64,000 nucleotides of DNA from Paenibacillus doosanensis (GTDB lineage: Bacteria > Bacillota > Bacilli > Paenibacillales > NBRC-103111): assembly GCF_025060755.1 (NCBI RefSeq), contig NZ_JANYUY010000002.1, positions 62,001 through 126,000 of the forward strand, in the 5' to 3' direction. The notes under the pieces are model-generated. The model had not been told where the DNA came from. It saw only the letters and a list, made by a program, of their open reading frames with translations, and ran no database searches. The position numbers and the translations under genes were made by a program. Shown in pieces: positions 1 to 8,675 of the stretch. Numbering within the stretch: position 1 is the stretch's first letter; each line of letters opens with the position of its first letter.

Positions 1-2
1 TC

Positions 3-98
3 TACAAGGACAAGGCCGGCCAATGGCTGCTCAGCTCGCCTCCCGCTTCCATGAAATATGAGCTGGTTGAGAAAAAACCGTTTATGGACGCATCCTAA
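3..98 (+). CDS. 3' end of an unidentified protein (partial)
   Basis: An open frame enters from the left window edge and stops with TAA at 96-98, giving 31 residues that end in KPFMDAS. The frame has no stop before the edge and is followed by a good Rho-independent terminator in the same direction, so it is very probably the tail of a real gene whose start lies outside the window. The visible residues are too few to assign a family. It is convergent with the next gene. Confidence 0.5.
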   Translation, partial: YKDKAGQWLLSSPPASMKYELVEKKPFMDAS

Positions 99-162
99 CA
101 GTCAATCGCTATGCACAAAAGTTACTCCGCCGGACAGACTCCTAACCGAATACAAACCGGCA

Positions 163-200
163 GCAAGCCCCTTGCGGTTAAGCAGGGGGCTTGTTTTATT
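163..200 (+). terminator. Rho-independent terminator of the partial gene
   Basis: A stem CAAGCCCC (163-170) pairs with GGGGCTTG (about 186-193) around a short loop and is followed by a T-rich tract (TTTTATTT). It lies 65 nt after the stop codon of the partial rightward gene. Confidence 0.75.
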
Positions 201-296
201 TGCAGAAAACTTTTCCTTTGGCTGCGCCTCTTGTTTTACAACAAAACCGTTACAACATCGGTAATAACAGCCTATAAGCAGGAGATAATATAGTTA

Positions 297-323
297 AAGG
301 GGCGCTCCTTTCGGAGCCGCCCC
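297..323 (-). terminator. Stem-loop terminator of the GNAT gene
   Basis: A near-perfect hairpin (GGGGCGCTCC, loop TTTC, GGAGCCGCCCC) lies 20 nt beyond the stop codon of the leftward gene at 342. On the minus strand it is followed by TTTAACTAT, a modest T tract. It could serve both strands. Confidence 0.6.
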
Positions 324-341
324 TCTTAGTTCGATCTTATT

Positions 342-1022
342 TTACAGCGGCAGCAGCCGCACTTGATCGCGCTGCTTTAATTGCGCCACCATATCGTACC
401 AAGCCTGCGGCTTGTTCGGCAGCACGGCGTAATACCGCTCCAGGAAAGCGCTGATCAGCGAGGCGGGAATCGCCCCCAGGCTGTCCGCATCGTCTCCGAA
501 CGGCATGAAGCCGAGGTCCAGCTCCTGCACCGCGGCGCCGTCGTTATGCCACGACGGATGGACGTAGCCGAGATCGAGCTTGCGGTAGCCGATATGGGCC
601 AGCACCTCGCGGCGGACGAACGGGTCCATCGGCTTGACGCCGCCGAAGCTGTGATCCTGCGCCAAGTAGGGGTTGTAAATCTCGGCGAACATACCAAGCA
701 GCTTACCGCCGGCGGCGCCTACCAGCGACAGAAGGTCGCTTGTCCGCTGCTTGACCAGGAACGGCCCGATGCCGAGCCCTTCGCGTCCGATAATCGTAAA
801 ATCGGTCATAGCGACCTGCATATCTTCGTAGTAGCGGTACTCGGTGGCGCCTACTACCTGCCCTTCATGAACGGCTACGAACACGCGAATGCCCGGGTCC
901 TGCAGCGGCTCGGCCCACAGCTCGTACTCCAGCACTTCCTCCGGCGGGAAGACGGTTTGCATCAGCTCATGCATTTGTTTAAAATACGGATCGGCAATAT
1001 TCGTAATGCGATGGTAATCCAT
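342..1022 (-). CDS. GNAT-family acetyltransferase-like protein
   Basis: A 226-aa protein. The central segment (around residues 50-120) has the look of a GNAT fold: a VFVAVHEGQVVGATEYRYY strand pair followed by a G-rich turn (GREGLGIGPFLVKQ) that would bind the acetyl-CoA pyrophosphate. The C-terminal half matches no substrate family I recognise, so the acceptor is unknown. The start was placed at MDYHRI because a GGAG-type ribosome site lies just upstream; an upstream in-frame ATG at 1079 has no such site. Monocistronic, bounded by hairpins on both sides. The GNAT call is by fold resemblance only. Confidence 0.6.
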   Translation of the reverse strand: MDYHRITNIADPYFKQMHELMQTVFPPEEVLEYELWAEPLQDPGIRVFVAVHEGQVVGATEYRYYEDMQVAMTDFTIIGREGLGIGPFLVKQRTSDLLSLVGAAGGKLLGMFAEIYNPYLAQDHSFGGVKPMDPFVRREVLAHIGYRKLDLGYVHPSWHNDGAAVQELDLGFMPFGDDADSLGAIPASLISAFLERYYAVLPNKPQAWYDMVAQLKQRDQVRLLPL

Positions 1023-1102
1023 GTTCTCCCACTCTCCTATCCTTAACATAAAGCTAGTATAGCAAGGGTTCGGCTCCAATCCAAATCGGAACCTGCCGCA
1101 TG

Positions 1103-1143
1103 TAAAAAAGGCCTTCCGTACCCATGCATCCGGCGGAAGGCCC
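1103..1143 (-). terminator. Terminator of the purine uptake operon
   Basis: GGCCTTCCG pairs perfectly with CGGAAGGCC across a 15-nt loop and, on the minus strand, is followed by TTTTTT. It sits 12 nt after the adenine deaminase stop codon and closes the six-gene operon. Confidence 0.85.
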
Positions 1144-1154
1144 TTCTAATATTC

Positions 1155-2870
1155 CTATTCCTTGTCCATCAACAACGGCACCACTTGACCGCGATTCACG
1201 TCGATCAAGCCGAAGTCGGTAATCTTCAGCGCAGGGCTGACCGGCAAAGAATGGGTGCTGATCGACATGATCGGATTGTAATGATGATATCCGAGCGCTT
1301 CCATCGCCTCGCGCAGCCGCTGCACTTCGGCGGCGGTCCGCTCCAGCGGTTCCTCCGTCAGGATGCCGCCTACCGGAAGCCGCAGGCTCGCCAGCACCCG
1401 GCCGTCTTCCACGACGCAGAAGCCGCCCTGGCCGGCGATCACCTCATTGGCCGCCAGCATCATATCGGCGGCGCTATGGCCGACAACCAGCAGATTGTGG
1501 TTGTCGTGGGAATACGTCGTGGCGATCGCGCCGCGTCGGATCGTATCGCCGCCGATCAGGCCGTACGCGCGGCTGCCGGTTTTGCCGTAGCGCTCGAACG
1601 TCGCTATCAGGCCGTACGGGCTCTCCTGCCAGCGGACTTCCCCGCCGCGAACTTCCACCTCGCCGTGCACTTCCTCGGTGAAGGTCGAGCCGTTCTTCAC
1701 CGTCATCACGCGGCCGAGATATTGCCCGTCCTGCTTCTCCGTACGGATCGCAAAATCCTGCTCGGTCAATAACGGAAGCTGGACGCTATGGTAGAAATAG
1801 GAAGGAAATGCGTAGCGGCGCTCCGCACATTTGTAATCCTCCCGCGCATCATACACTTTGCTTCCCCGCTTGTACACTTGTCCGATGGTCAATTTTTCCA
1901 GGTCGTTAAGCAGCGAGAAGTCGGCAATCTTGCCGGGGGCAATCGCGCCGCGGTCCAGCAGCTTCATCCGCCGCGCAGGCGTGAACGTCGCCGCATAGAT
2001 CGCTTTCTCCGGCGTCATCCCCATGCCGATCGCCTTGCGCACAATATGGTTCAAATGCCCGCGGCGCTGGAGGGAATCCGGCATCACATCGTCGGTGACG
2101 AAGCAAAAATGCTCGGACACCTCATGCTCGATCAAGTAGCCCATCACTTCGTCCGTCATCGATTTCTCCTGGATTTCGATGAACATGCCTGCGGCAATCC
2201 GCTCCTTCATCCCTTCGATCGATTGATGCGTGTGATCCGAATCAATGCCGGCGTATATGATTCGCTGCAGGTCCAGATCGAGCAGCTTCGGCACATGGCC
2301 CTCGATAATCAGGCTCGGGTAGTTGGCGCGAATATGCTGCAGAATCCGGTTCGTCTTGCAGTCCGGATCGTTGATCACATCGACGTAGTTCATAATCTCG
2401 CCGAGACAAGCGATCGTCTCCGACTGCAGCAGCGCGTCCATATGCTCAATCTCGATCGATCCCCCCGACGTCTCCATCGAAGTCGCAGGCACCGAGCTCG
2501 GGATCGCATAGAACATATCGGCGACGCAATGCTCGCTGGCCCGGATCATCTCGGTCACGCCGGGCAGCCCGAAGACGTTGGCCATTTCATGAGGCTCCGG
2601 AACGATCGTCGTAACGCCGTTGCGGATCAGCCCGTAGGAGAACGTTTCCGGCGTCACCATCGTGCTCTCGATGTGCAGATGGATGTCGACGAGGCCCGGA
2701 ATCATCCAGCGCCCCTCCGCGTCGACCACCTTGTCCGCCTCGAAGCCGTCCTCTCCCCTCGGACCGATATACAGAAATCTTCCGTCCAGCACAGCAGCGT
2801 TGCCCTGCGTGAACGTTTTGAAATAACTGTTATAAATCATTGCATTCTTGATGAATAAATCGACTCGCAT
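1155..2870 (-). CDS. ade: Adenine deaminase
   Basis: A 571-aa metal-dependent amidohydrolase of the adenine deaminase (Ade) family, which hydrolyses adenine to hypoxanthine and ammonia in the cytosol. Seen in the sequence: the HLH metal site in GLVDIHLHIESTM, the EPHEMANVFG segment, EGHVPK, and DSDHTHQS, all typical of the family and in the usual order; the length is also normal. The start at MRVDLF is preceded by GGGAGG seven bases upstream. It is the last gene of a leftward operon, 23 nt after the ATPase gene, and would take the base released by the nucleoside hydrolase encoded upstream. Ade versus a close amidohydrolase relative cannot be fully separated by eye, but the motif set fits Ade well. 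Confidence 0.9.
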   Translation of the reverse strand: MRVDLFIKNAMIYNSYFKTFTQGNAAVLDGRFLYIGPRGEDGFEADKVVDAEGRWMIPGLVDIHLHIESTMVTPETFSYGLIRNGVTTIVPEPHEMANVFGLPGVTEMIRASEHCVADMFYAIPSSVPATSMETSGGSIEIEHMDALLQSETIACLGEIMNYVDVINDPDCKTNRILQHIRANYPSLIIEGHVPKLLDLDLQRIIYAGIDSDHTHQSIEGMKERIAAGMFIEIQEKSMTDEVMGYLIEHEVSEHFCFVTDDVMPDSLQRRGHLNHIVRKAIGMGMTPEKAIYAATFTPARRMKLLDRGAIAPGKIADFSLLNDLEKLTIGQVYKRGSKVYDAREDYKCAERRYAFPSYFYHSVQLPLLTEQDFAIRTEKQDGQYLGRVMTVKNGSTFTEEVHGEVEVRGGEVRWQESPYGLIATFERYGKTGSRAYGLIGGDTIRRGAIATTYSHDNHNLLVVGHSAADMMLAANEVIAGQGGFCVVEDGRVLASLRLPVGGILTEEPLERTAAEVQRLREAMEALGYHHYNPIMSISTHSLPVSPALKITDFGLIDVNRGQVVPLLMDKE

Positions 2871-2893
2871 GCCCGTACCTCCCACGTACCGCA

Positions 2894-3952
2894 CTACTCC
2901 ACCAAAACCAATTTTTCACCGGGGAACTGCAATCTGACCTCCCGGCCGTTCAAATAAGGCAATTCCATCTCTTTATTGACCGTAAAATCGCCGAGCGCCG
3001 TTTCTACGACATATTGGTAGCTTCTGCCGAGGAAGGTGCTTACCTTCACGCGGCCCGGCAAACTGTTGCCGCCGGCCGGCAGCTCCTCCGGCGTCCCCAT
3101 CACTACGTCGTCGGGACGGATGGCGCCTTTCTTGCTTCCGTTCGCATTCGCCGGATTTTTGACCACGCGAAATACGATGTCCCCGGTCTTCAGCTCGATG
3201 TCATCGCCCGCCTCGCGGCGATCATCGAAATGGATGAAGTTGTTAAAGCCGATAAAGCGGGCCACGAACTCCGTCTTCGGATATTTAAAAATCGTGGACG
3301 GACTGTCGAGCTGCTCGATAATCCCTTTATTCATAATCGCCACTTGATCGGAGATGGAGAAGCATTCCTCCTGATCATGGGATACGTACACCGTCGTAAT
3401 GCCGAGCTCCTGCTGGATACGGCGGATTTCCACCCGCATGTTCACCCGCAAATTCGCATCCAGATTGCTCAGCGGCTCGTCGAAGAGCAGCAGATCCGGC
3501 TCGATCACGAGCGCCCTGGCGATGGCGACGCGCTGCTTTTGCCCGCCGGACAACGCTTTGGGAAACCGCTTCTCGAAGCCGGCCAAGCTGACGACATCCA
3601 AAATGTGATGCACCCGCTTGCTGATCTCGGCTTCGTTGACTTTTCTCAGGCGCAATCCGAACGCCACGTTGTCATACACGGACAAATGAGGGAACAGCGC
3701 ATAGCTCTGAAATACAAAGCCGAAATTGCGCTTGTTGACCGGCACCCGCGTATAATCTTTGCCGTTCAGCATAAACTTGCCGTCCCGCGCCTCCAGAAAC
3801 CCGGCGATCAGCCGCAGCGTCGTCGTCTTGCCGCAGCCGCTCGGTCCGAGCAGCGAGATGAGCTTGCCCTTTTCAATGTTCAGGTTAAAGTCTTTCAGTA
3901 TATAGTTTTGCTCGTAAGCAACCGATACGTTTTCCAGGGATAGCAATGCCAT
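2894..3952 (-). CDS. ABC transporter ATPase, PotA/thiamine/phosphonate-type
   Basis: A 352-aa importer ATPase. Walker A is GPSGCGKTT (about residues 36-44), the Q-loop lies in FVFQSYALFPHLSVYDN, the signature is LSGGQKQRVAIARAL, Walker B is LLLFDEPLSNLD, and the H-loop is in TTVYVSHDQEE. The last 80 residues form a TOBE-like domain, as in PotA/FbpC proteins. It energises the two permeases encoded directly upstream (14-nt gap). The start has GGAGG eight bases away. Family members carry polyamines, thiamine, iron or aminophosphonates; here the neighbours (nucleoside hydrolase, adenine deaminase) argue for a purine-type substrate, which is inference. Confidence 0.9.
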   Translation of the reverse strand: MALLSLENVSVAYEQNYILKDFNLNIEKGKLISLLGPSGCGKTTTLRLIAGFLEARDGKFMLNGKDYTRVPVNKRNFGFVFQSYALFPHLSVYDNVAFGLRLRKVNEAEISKRVHHILDVVSLAGFEKRFPKALSGGQKQRVAIARALVIEPDLLLFDEPLSNLDANLRVNMRVEIRRIQQELGITTVYVSHDQEECFSISDQVAIMNKGIIEQLDSPSTIFKYPKTEFVARFIGFNNFIHFDDRREAGDDIELKTGDIVFRVVKNPANANGSKKGAIRPDDVVMGTPEELPAGGNSLPGRVKVSTFLGRSYQYVVETALGDFTVNKEMELPYLNGREVRLQFPGEKLVLVE

Positions 3953-3966
3953 GGACGAATCCTCCG

Positions 3967-4755
3967 TTATCGTTTTGTAAAGTAGGACAATCCCATAATT
4001 TTTTCAATAATGAACATCAGCACCGCGGTAAAAATCATCAGCAGCACCGAGATCGCGGCGATCGTCGCGTCGAAATGATTCTCCACATACGTCAGCATCT
4101 GGATCGGCAGCGTGCTGATCCCGGGTCCGGTCATAAAGACGGAAATGTCCACGTTGTTGAACGACTCCAGGAAGGCGATAAGCACCGCCGCGATAATCCC
4201 GGACTTGATGTTCGGCAGCACGACCTTGAAGAACGTCTGCAGATGGCCCGCTCCCAAGCTCAGCGCCGCTTCCTCGATGGAGAAGTCGAAATTCGACAAG
4301 CTGGAGGCGATAACGCGGATGATGAACGGCAGCATAATGACCGTATGGCCGAACAGCAGCGACAAATAGATCGGCAGATGATACGTAATGATCAAATATT
4401 TGAGCATCGTAAAGCCGAGCACGATCCCCGGGATCAGCACCGGCGAAATGAATACGGCGTTCAGCGCGTCCTTGCCTTTGAATTGAAACCGGCTCAGCGC
4501 ATACGCGGCGGGCACCCCGAGAATCAAGGCGAACACATTGCCCAGCAGCGAGACGACGATGGACGTCTGGAACGTTTCCATAAACATTTTGACTTTAAAA
4601 ATATTGGCGTACCATTTCAGCGAAAAGCCTTGCGGCGGAAATTTGAGAACCGTCCCCGGATCGAACGAGGCGGCGGCGATAATGATGAGAGGCCCCAGCA
4701 AAAAGATATAGACCAGAAGCGTAAACAGGCTTAAGCCTCGATTTTTTTCCTGCAT
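3967..4755 (-). CDS. ABC transporter permease, PotC-like
   Basis: A 262-aa inner-membrane permease with about six predicted membrane helices. The ATPase-coupling EAA loop is visible as EEAALSLGAGHLQTFFKVVLP near residues 160-180. It pairs with the PotB-like permease encoded 6 nt upstream to form the translocation channel of the leftward operon. AAGGAG lies nine bases before the ATG. Substrate specificity cannot be read from the permease. Confidence 0.88.
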   Translation of the reverse strand: MQEKNRGLSLFTLLVYIFLLGPLIIIAAASFDPGTVLKFPPQGFSLKWYANIFKVKMFMETFQTSIVVSLLGNVFALILGVPAAYALSRFQFKGKDALNAVFISPVLIPGIVLGFTMLKYLIITYHLPIYLSLLFGHTVIMLPFIIRVIASSLSNFDFSIEEAALSLGAGHLQTFFKVVLPNIKSGIIAAVLIAFLESFNNVDISVFMTGPGISTLPIQMLTYVENHFDATIAAISVLLMIFTAVLMFIIEKIMGLSYFTKR

Positions 4756-4761
4756 ACGGTT

Positions 4762-5583
4762 CTACTCCTTCGGGTTGAATTTGTTGGCCAGTTTGTTCAT
4801 AATACCGATAATAATGAAGGTAATGGCAATCATAATCGTCGCTATGACCGACGCCAAATACCAGTCGTTGAGCGTAATCGCATTTTGATACAGGAAGGTC
4901 GAAATAACCCTCTGCTTGCCACCTAGCAGCGCGGGCGTCGTATAGGCGGTCAAGCTGCCGACGAACACGAGAATGCTGCCGATGATCAGCCCCGGAATAC
5001 TGAGCGGCACGATCACCTTGCGGAAGGCGGTAAACCGCGGCGCCCCGAGGCTTTCCGCCGCTTTGATCAAATCGGGATCGATATTTTCCATCACGCCGAC
5101 CAGCGTAATGATGATGAGCGGCAGAAACAGATGAATCAGACCGATCATCATCGCCGCAGGCGTGTACAAAATATCGAGCGGCTCCTTAATGAGCCCGATC
5201 GCCACCAGCGTATTGTTGAGCAGACCCTTCTTCCCGAGAATGATCATCCAGCTGAACGAGCGCACGACCGAGCTCGTCAGCAGCGGGAAGATGGCCAGCG
5301 CCAGCAGCACGCCCTTCTTCTTCATGCTTTGCTTGGAAATATAGTAGGCTACGGGAAATCCGAGCACGATACAGAGCAGTGTCGTTACGATGCTGACTTC
5401 CAGCGTCGTCCCCAATATTTTCAGAAAGTACGGATCTTTGAAAAAGTGAAGATATCCTTCGAACGTAAAGCGGCCTTCCTGAAAAAAGGTGGAGCCTATC
5501 GTCAGCACGATCGGGATCAGCATAAATACGCACAAAAACAGAAATCCCGGCAGCAATAATAGATAGTAATAGGTTTTCTTCAT
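4762..5583 (-). CDS. ABC transporter permease, PotB-like
   Basis: A 273-aa integral membrane protein with about six helices. Its EAA loop reads IKAAESLGAPRFTAFRKVI, around residues 160-180. First of two permeases in the operon; the start has AGGAGC nine bases upstream. It follows the nucleoside hydrolase gene by 27 nt, so it is almost certainly cotranscribed with it. Confidence 0.88.
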   Translation of the reverse strand: MKKTYYYLLLLPGFLFLCVFMLIPIVLTIGSTFFQEGRFTFEGYLHFFKDPYFLKILGTTLEVSIVTTLLCIVLGFPVAYYISKQSMKKKGVLLALAIFPLLTSSVVRSFSWMIILGKKGLLNNTLVAIGLIKEPLDILYTPAAMMIGLIHLFLPLIIITLVGVMENIDPDLIKAAESLGAPRFTAFRKVIVPLSIPGLIIGSILVFVGSLTAYTTPALLGGKQRVISTFLYQNAITLNDWYLASVIATIMIAITFIIIGIMNKLANKFNPKE

Positions 5584-5610
5584 CCAGCTATAGCTCCTGT
5601 TCTCGTATGG

Positions 5611-6546
5611 CTAAGTTTGCAGCGTGCGTACGAACAGATCGAGAAACGCATCCGTATCGACATCTGTGCAAACGCGAATATTCGGCTGCTTCGACAAACG
5701 GTTCTGGAAATCGCAGACGGTTTGGCCGTCGCACAGCTCGCTGCGTGTTTCCACATCGACATAGTAATGCTTCGTCGTCACGATATCGCTCCGAATCGCT
5801 ACGCCGACGGCCAGCAGATCGTGAAGCACACAGGCATAGACGCCGTTGCGCTCGTAATACCGCTGCATATAATCGGCCGTGCTCTCTCTGACGTAGCGCC
5901 CGATCGGCGTGTCTCCGAGCGTATCCATCCGCTCCTTCGTCAGCAGCGCCTTGCGGGTCACATCAAGGCCGACCAGCGTCAGCGACGGGAATCCGGCGTG
6001 GAACACGATCTTGGCCGCTTCGGGATCGACGTAGATGTTGTACTCGGCTGTCGGCGTCACATTGCCGTAGCTGCCGACGACGCCTCCCATCACGATGACT
6101 TCCTTGACGAGCTGCGTCAGCTCCGGCGCTGTGCGCAGCGCCAAGGCCAAGTTCGTCAGCGGCGCGGTCATAATCAGCGTCACTTCGCCCGGATAGCGCT
6201 TCGCCTGCTCGATGATCACATCGGCGGCGAACCCGTCCGAAGCCGCCTTATGCAGCGGCATATCGGCCAGCGCTCCGCCGATGCCGTCCTTGCCGTGCAC
6301 GCGATGCTCGAAGTACGACTCCCGCATCAGCGGGCGGTCCGCCCCTTGATAGACGGGGATCGCCTCCTCCGCCTCAAGCAGCTGCAGCAGCTTGCAGGTG
6401 TTATCCGTCGCCTGCCGCATCGATACGTTGCCGTTCACGGTCGTTATGGCGAGCACCTCGAACGCGCCGCTGCGTACGGCGAGCAAAATGCCCAGCGCAT
6501 CATCCACCCCCGTATCCACATCTAGGATGACTTTCTTCCCCATCAT
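5611..6546 (-). CDS. Inosine/uridine-preferring nucleoside hydrolase family
   Basis: A 311-aa enzyme of the IUNH family, which cleaves ribonucleosides to base plus ribose. The calcium-binding D-x-D-x-G-x-D-D signature is present at residues 9-16 (DVDTGVDD), the TAPLTNLALAL and MGGVVGSYGNVTPTAEYN segments are typical, and the C-terminal active-site block reads CVLHDLLAV. Two adjacent ATG codons (6546 and 6543) are both placed for the AGGAGG site; the first is used here. The gene lies between the binding-protein and permease genes of an ABC importer, so uptake and cleavage of a nucleoside are probably coupled. Base preference cannot be decided from sequence. Confidence 0.9.
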   Translation of the reverse strand: MMGKKVILDVDTGVDDALGILLAVRSGAFEVLAITTVNGNVSMRQATDNTCKLLQLLEAEEAIPVYQGADRPLMRESYFEHRVHGKDGIGGALADMPLHKAASDGFAADVIIEQAKRYPGEVTLIMTAPLTNLALALRTAPELTQLVKEVIVMGGVVGSYGNVTPTAEYNIYVDPEAAKIVFHAGFPSLTLVGLDVTRKALLTKERMDTLGDTPIGRYVRESTADYMQRYYERNGVYACVLHDLLAVGVAIRSDIVTTKHYYVDVETRSELCDGQTVCDFQNRLSKQPNIRVCTDVDTDAFLDLFVRTLQT

Positions 6547-6645
6547 GGCAAGCCTCCTGCCCGATATGCTTTTCTTGAGAAAAAGGAGGGTACATGCCAT
6601 TGGTCATGTCATATACCCTTCGTGTTCAGCCGAAATACGGCCGGA

Positions 6646-7734
6646 TTATTGAGTTACTTCTTTATTGAAACGGTCGATCCATTTTTTCAAATTGGCATTG
6701 ACGAATTTCATGTCCAGCTTGCGCAGCTTGGCCACGACGTCGGCGCCGTAAGTAATGCCCTGCGCTTCTTCGGCCGTCAGCTGCAGCGTCTTGTTGACCG
6801 GAGAATCGATATGAGCCTTGGCGGATTTCTCCTGGGCTTCCTTGCTCAAATGCCAGTTGATGAAGTCTTCGGCCAACTGCTTGTTCTTGCTGCCCTTAAC
6901 GACGTTGATCGTGTTCATGATCGCATAGCCGCCCTCGGACGGCGTAATGAATTTCACGGTCGGCACGGCCGCTTTCAAGTCTTTCACATACATTTCCATG
7001 ATCGGGCCGCCGGCAATTTCGCCTTGAGCCAGCATGTTCACATACTCGGAGGTTTGGCCGTAATATTTCACGACCGATTTGTTCAGATCCTTCAGCTTCG
7101 CGAACGCCTGGTCTTCATTGAACGAGCTGCTTCCCGCAACGACCGATGCGGCATCCACCATCATCGGGCCGCTGGTCGAAGTAATGTTCGGCATCGTCAG
7201 CTTCTTGGCGAACTCCGGACTCCACAAATCCGCCCAAGACTTGATTTCCTTACCGCCAAGCGCTTTCGGGTCATAGGCGATGCCGAGCTGGCCGACCGTA
7301 TAGGCAGGGCCGTAGTCTTCGCCGAGCGGCGCCTTCGCCACATCATAAATATCGTTCAGGTTCGGGATACGGCTGCGGTCGATCTTCTCGAACAAGCCCG
7401 CTTCGATCCCCTGCTGTGCATAATAGTCGGATAAATAAATCAGGTCGACATTGGAGCTGCCCTGCTTCACTTTGTTCAGACGCTCGGCGTTGTTGCCGAT
7501 TTCCAGCACGATTTTAACATTATGCTCTTTCTCGAACGGTTCATAAATTTCTTTGCGGAAAAAGTCCTCCGAGAAGCCCCAAGTGGAGATAACGAGCTGT
7601 GTCGGCTCGCCTTTGCCCGCCGCTTTGTTCGTGTCCGCCGCCGCTCCTCCTTGCTCCTTCGGCGCGCCGCAGCCGGTAAGAGCCAGTCCCAATACGGAAA
7701 GCGAAAGAATACCTTGAACCCATCTGTTTTTCAT
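6646..7734 (-). CDS. Substrate-binding lipoprotein, PotD/FbpA class
   Basis: A 362-aa extracellular solute-binding protein anchored by a lipid. The signal peptide ends in the lipobox LALTGC, with the modified Cys at residue 22, and a low-complexity linker follows. The remainder resembles the cluster of spermidine/putrescine and iron binding proteins (ISTWGFSEDFFRKEIYEPFEKEH start, WADLWSPEFAKKL middle). First gene of the six-gene leftward operon, with GGAGG eight bases before the ATG. Its ligand is unknown; the neighbours suggest a nucleoside or purine, which would be unusual for this binding-protein class. Confidence 0.88.
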   Translation of the reverse strand: MKNRWVQGILSLSVLGLALTGCGAPKEQGGAAADTNKAAGKGEPTQLVISTWGFSEDFFRKEIYEPFEKEHNVKIVLEIGNNAERLNKVKQGSSNVDLIYLSDYYAQQGIEAGLFEKIDRSRIPNLNDIYDVAKAPLGEDYGPAYTVGQLGIAYDPKALGGKEIKSWADLWSPEFAKKLTMPNITSTSGPMMVDAASVVAGSSSFNEDQAFAKLKDLNKSVVKYYGQTSEYVNMLAQGEIAGGPIMEMYVKDLKAAVPTVKFITPSEGGYAIMNTINVVKGSKNKQLAEDFINWHLSKEAQEKSAKAHIDSPVNKTLQLTAEEAQGITYGADVVAKLRKLDMKFVNANLKKWIDRFNKEVTQ

Positions 7735-7828
7735 CGTCTTTGTCCTCCAATATCTTTTCTTTGTCGTTGCCCAGAACCGGGCGGGCGAAACGCCGGACGG
7801 GTCCGTCTCCTGTCAAGTCATTGCCTGG

Positions 7829-7884
7829 CCTGCATGCCGGCCGCTTCGCAAGCGGATTACTGCCTGAAACGGCTTCGATGCAGG
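7829..7884 (-). promoter_or_regulatory. Structured leader of the purine uptake operon (candidate RNA regulator)
   Basis: On the minus strand a closing stem CCTGCAT/ATGCAGG (positions 7884-7878 with 7835-7829) encloses two smaller hairpins: GCC/GGC with a six-base loop, and CCGCTT/AAGCGG with a three-base loop (7841-7855). Together they would form a compact three-way junction about 95 nt upstream of the lipoprotein start. It does not match the purine riboswitch core (no conserved kissing-loop or junction pattern seen). Further GC-rich inverted repeats lie between it and the start codon. Regulatory function is inference. Confidence 0.35.
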
Positions 7885-7999
7885 TCTTTAGGTTTTTTCT
7901 CTAGTATTTTACAACCCCGGCAATCTATGCATTCTCCGGTTCCGCCGTCGCACTCCCGCCCGATTCCCCCTTTTCCTTCTTGCTTATAAACCTATAAAA

Positions 8000-8050
8000 A
8001 AAAGAAAGCGCCCTTGGTAGAATAAAAAGCTTCTAACAAGAGCGCTTTCC
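8000..8050 (-). terminator. Terminator of the DUF2294-like gene
   Basis: A long imperfect hairpin (GAAAGCGC...GCGCTTTC with inner CTTG.TAGA/TCTA.CAAG pairs) ends on the minus strand in a run of seven or more T. It lies about 80 nt after the stop codon at 8133 and insulates the purine operon. Confidence 0.8.
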
Positions 8051-8132
8051 ATTGTAAACAATGTCCAGCGGCATCCGTTTCGTCGTTGGTTCGGTTCCCT
8101 CTTAAGATAAATCAAAAGAGAAACAGCCGATG

Positions 8133-8486
8133 TTATTCGGTTGTGCTTTCGCGCAAAATGACATTAGTAATGGCCCACTGCGTCGGCGGATCGTAGTCTC
8201 GCAGGACGGCTTCAATCGCAAGCCCCATCTCTTGTTCGAGTTTCTCCCGGATTCGCTTCTTATAGATCGACGACATGTAAAAATCAACCTCGTACTTCAG
8301 CGTAGGCGCTTCGCCCTCCAAAGCGGTAGACCGCGGCGAGCGGCGGTGCCTGGCCTGGTACGTGATGATATTATGATCGATCGAAGCCTTCAGCAGCGTG
8401 GTACCGAATCCGAACAATTCCTTGGATACCTCGTTGTAGATGTGACACAGCTGCTTTTTGATTTCGTTAGAATCAGTTAGGGGCAT
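8133..8486 (-). CDS. DUF2294-like small protein
   Basis: A 117-aa soluble protein that resembles DUF2294 proteins: an N-terminal helix (IKKQLCHIYNEVSKELFGFG), a conserved central ITYQARHRRSPRSTALE stretch, and a C-terminal EAVLRDYDPPTQWAITNVIL. Function in the family is not established. The start at MPLTDS has AGAAGGTGA just upstream; an in-frame ATG 33 nt further up lacks such a site. Single gene with its own terminator. Confidence 0.6.
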   Translation of the reverse strand: MPLTDSNEIKKQLCHIYNEVSKELFGFGTTLLKASIDHNIITYQARHRRSPRSTALEGEAPTLKYEVDFYMSSIYKKRIREKLEQEMGLAIEAVLRDYDPPTQWAITNVILRESTTE

Positions 8487-8675
8487 ATGTTCACCTTCTA
8501 GAACCGTCGTCGGATTCATATAATTTCATCATACTGAAAAACGGGCTATTTTTCAAGGGATCGTTCGGATTTCTTTCTGCAAAAAGTCATTGAAACCTAA
8601 TTTTTAACAAAAATCAGGGAATTTTCCGAATGAAAACAAGTCATTCTCATGAAGACATCCTATGATTTGCGCCAA

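Noticed and set aside
1788-2858. Long rightward open frame opposite the adenine deaminase gene
   Set aside because: It mirrors a clear amidohydrolase on the other strand, lacks a ribosome site and shows the Arg/His-rich composition of an antisense shadow.
3014-3943. Long rightward frame opposite the ABC ATPase gene
   Set aside because: Same reason: the ATPase on the minus strand has all its motifs.
7741-7900. Purine riboswitch in the leader of the purine operon
   Set aside because: The conserved junction and loop sequences of that riboswitch are missing; only an unclassified junction is seen.
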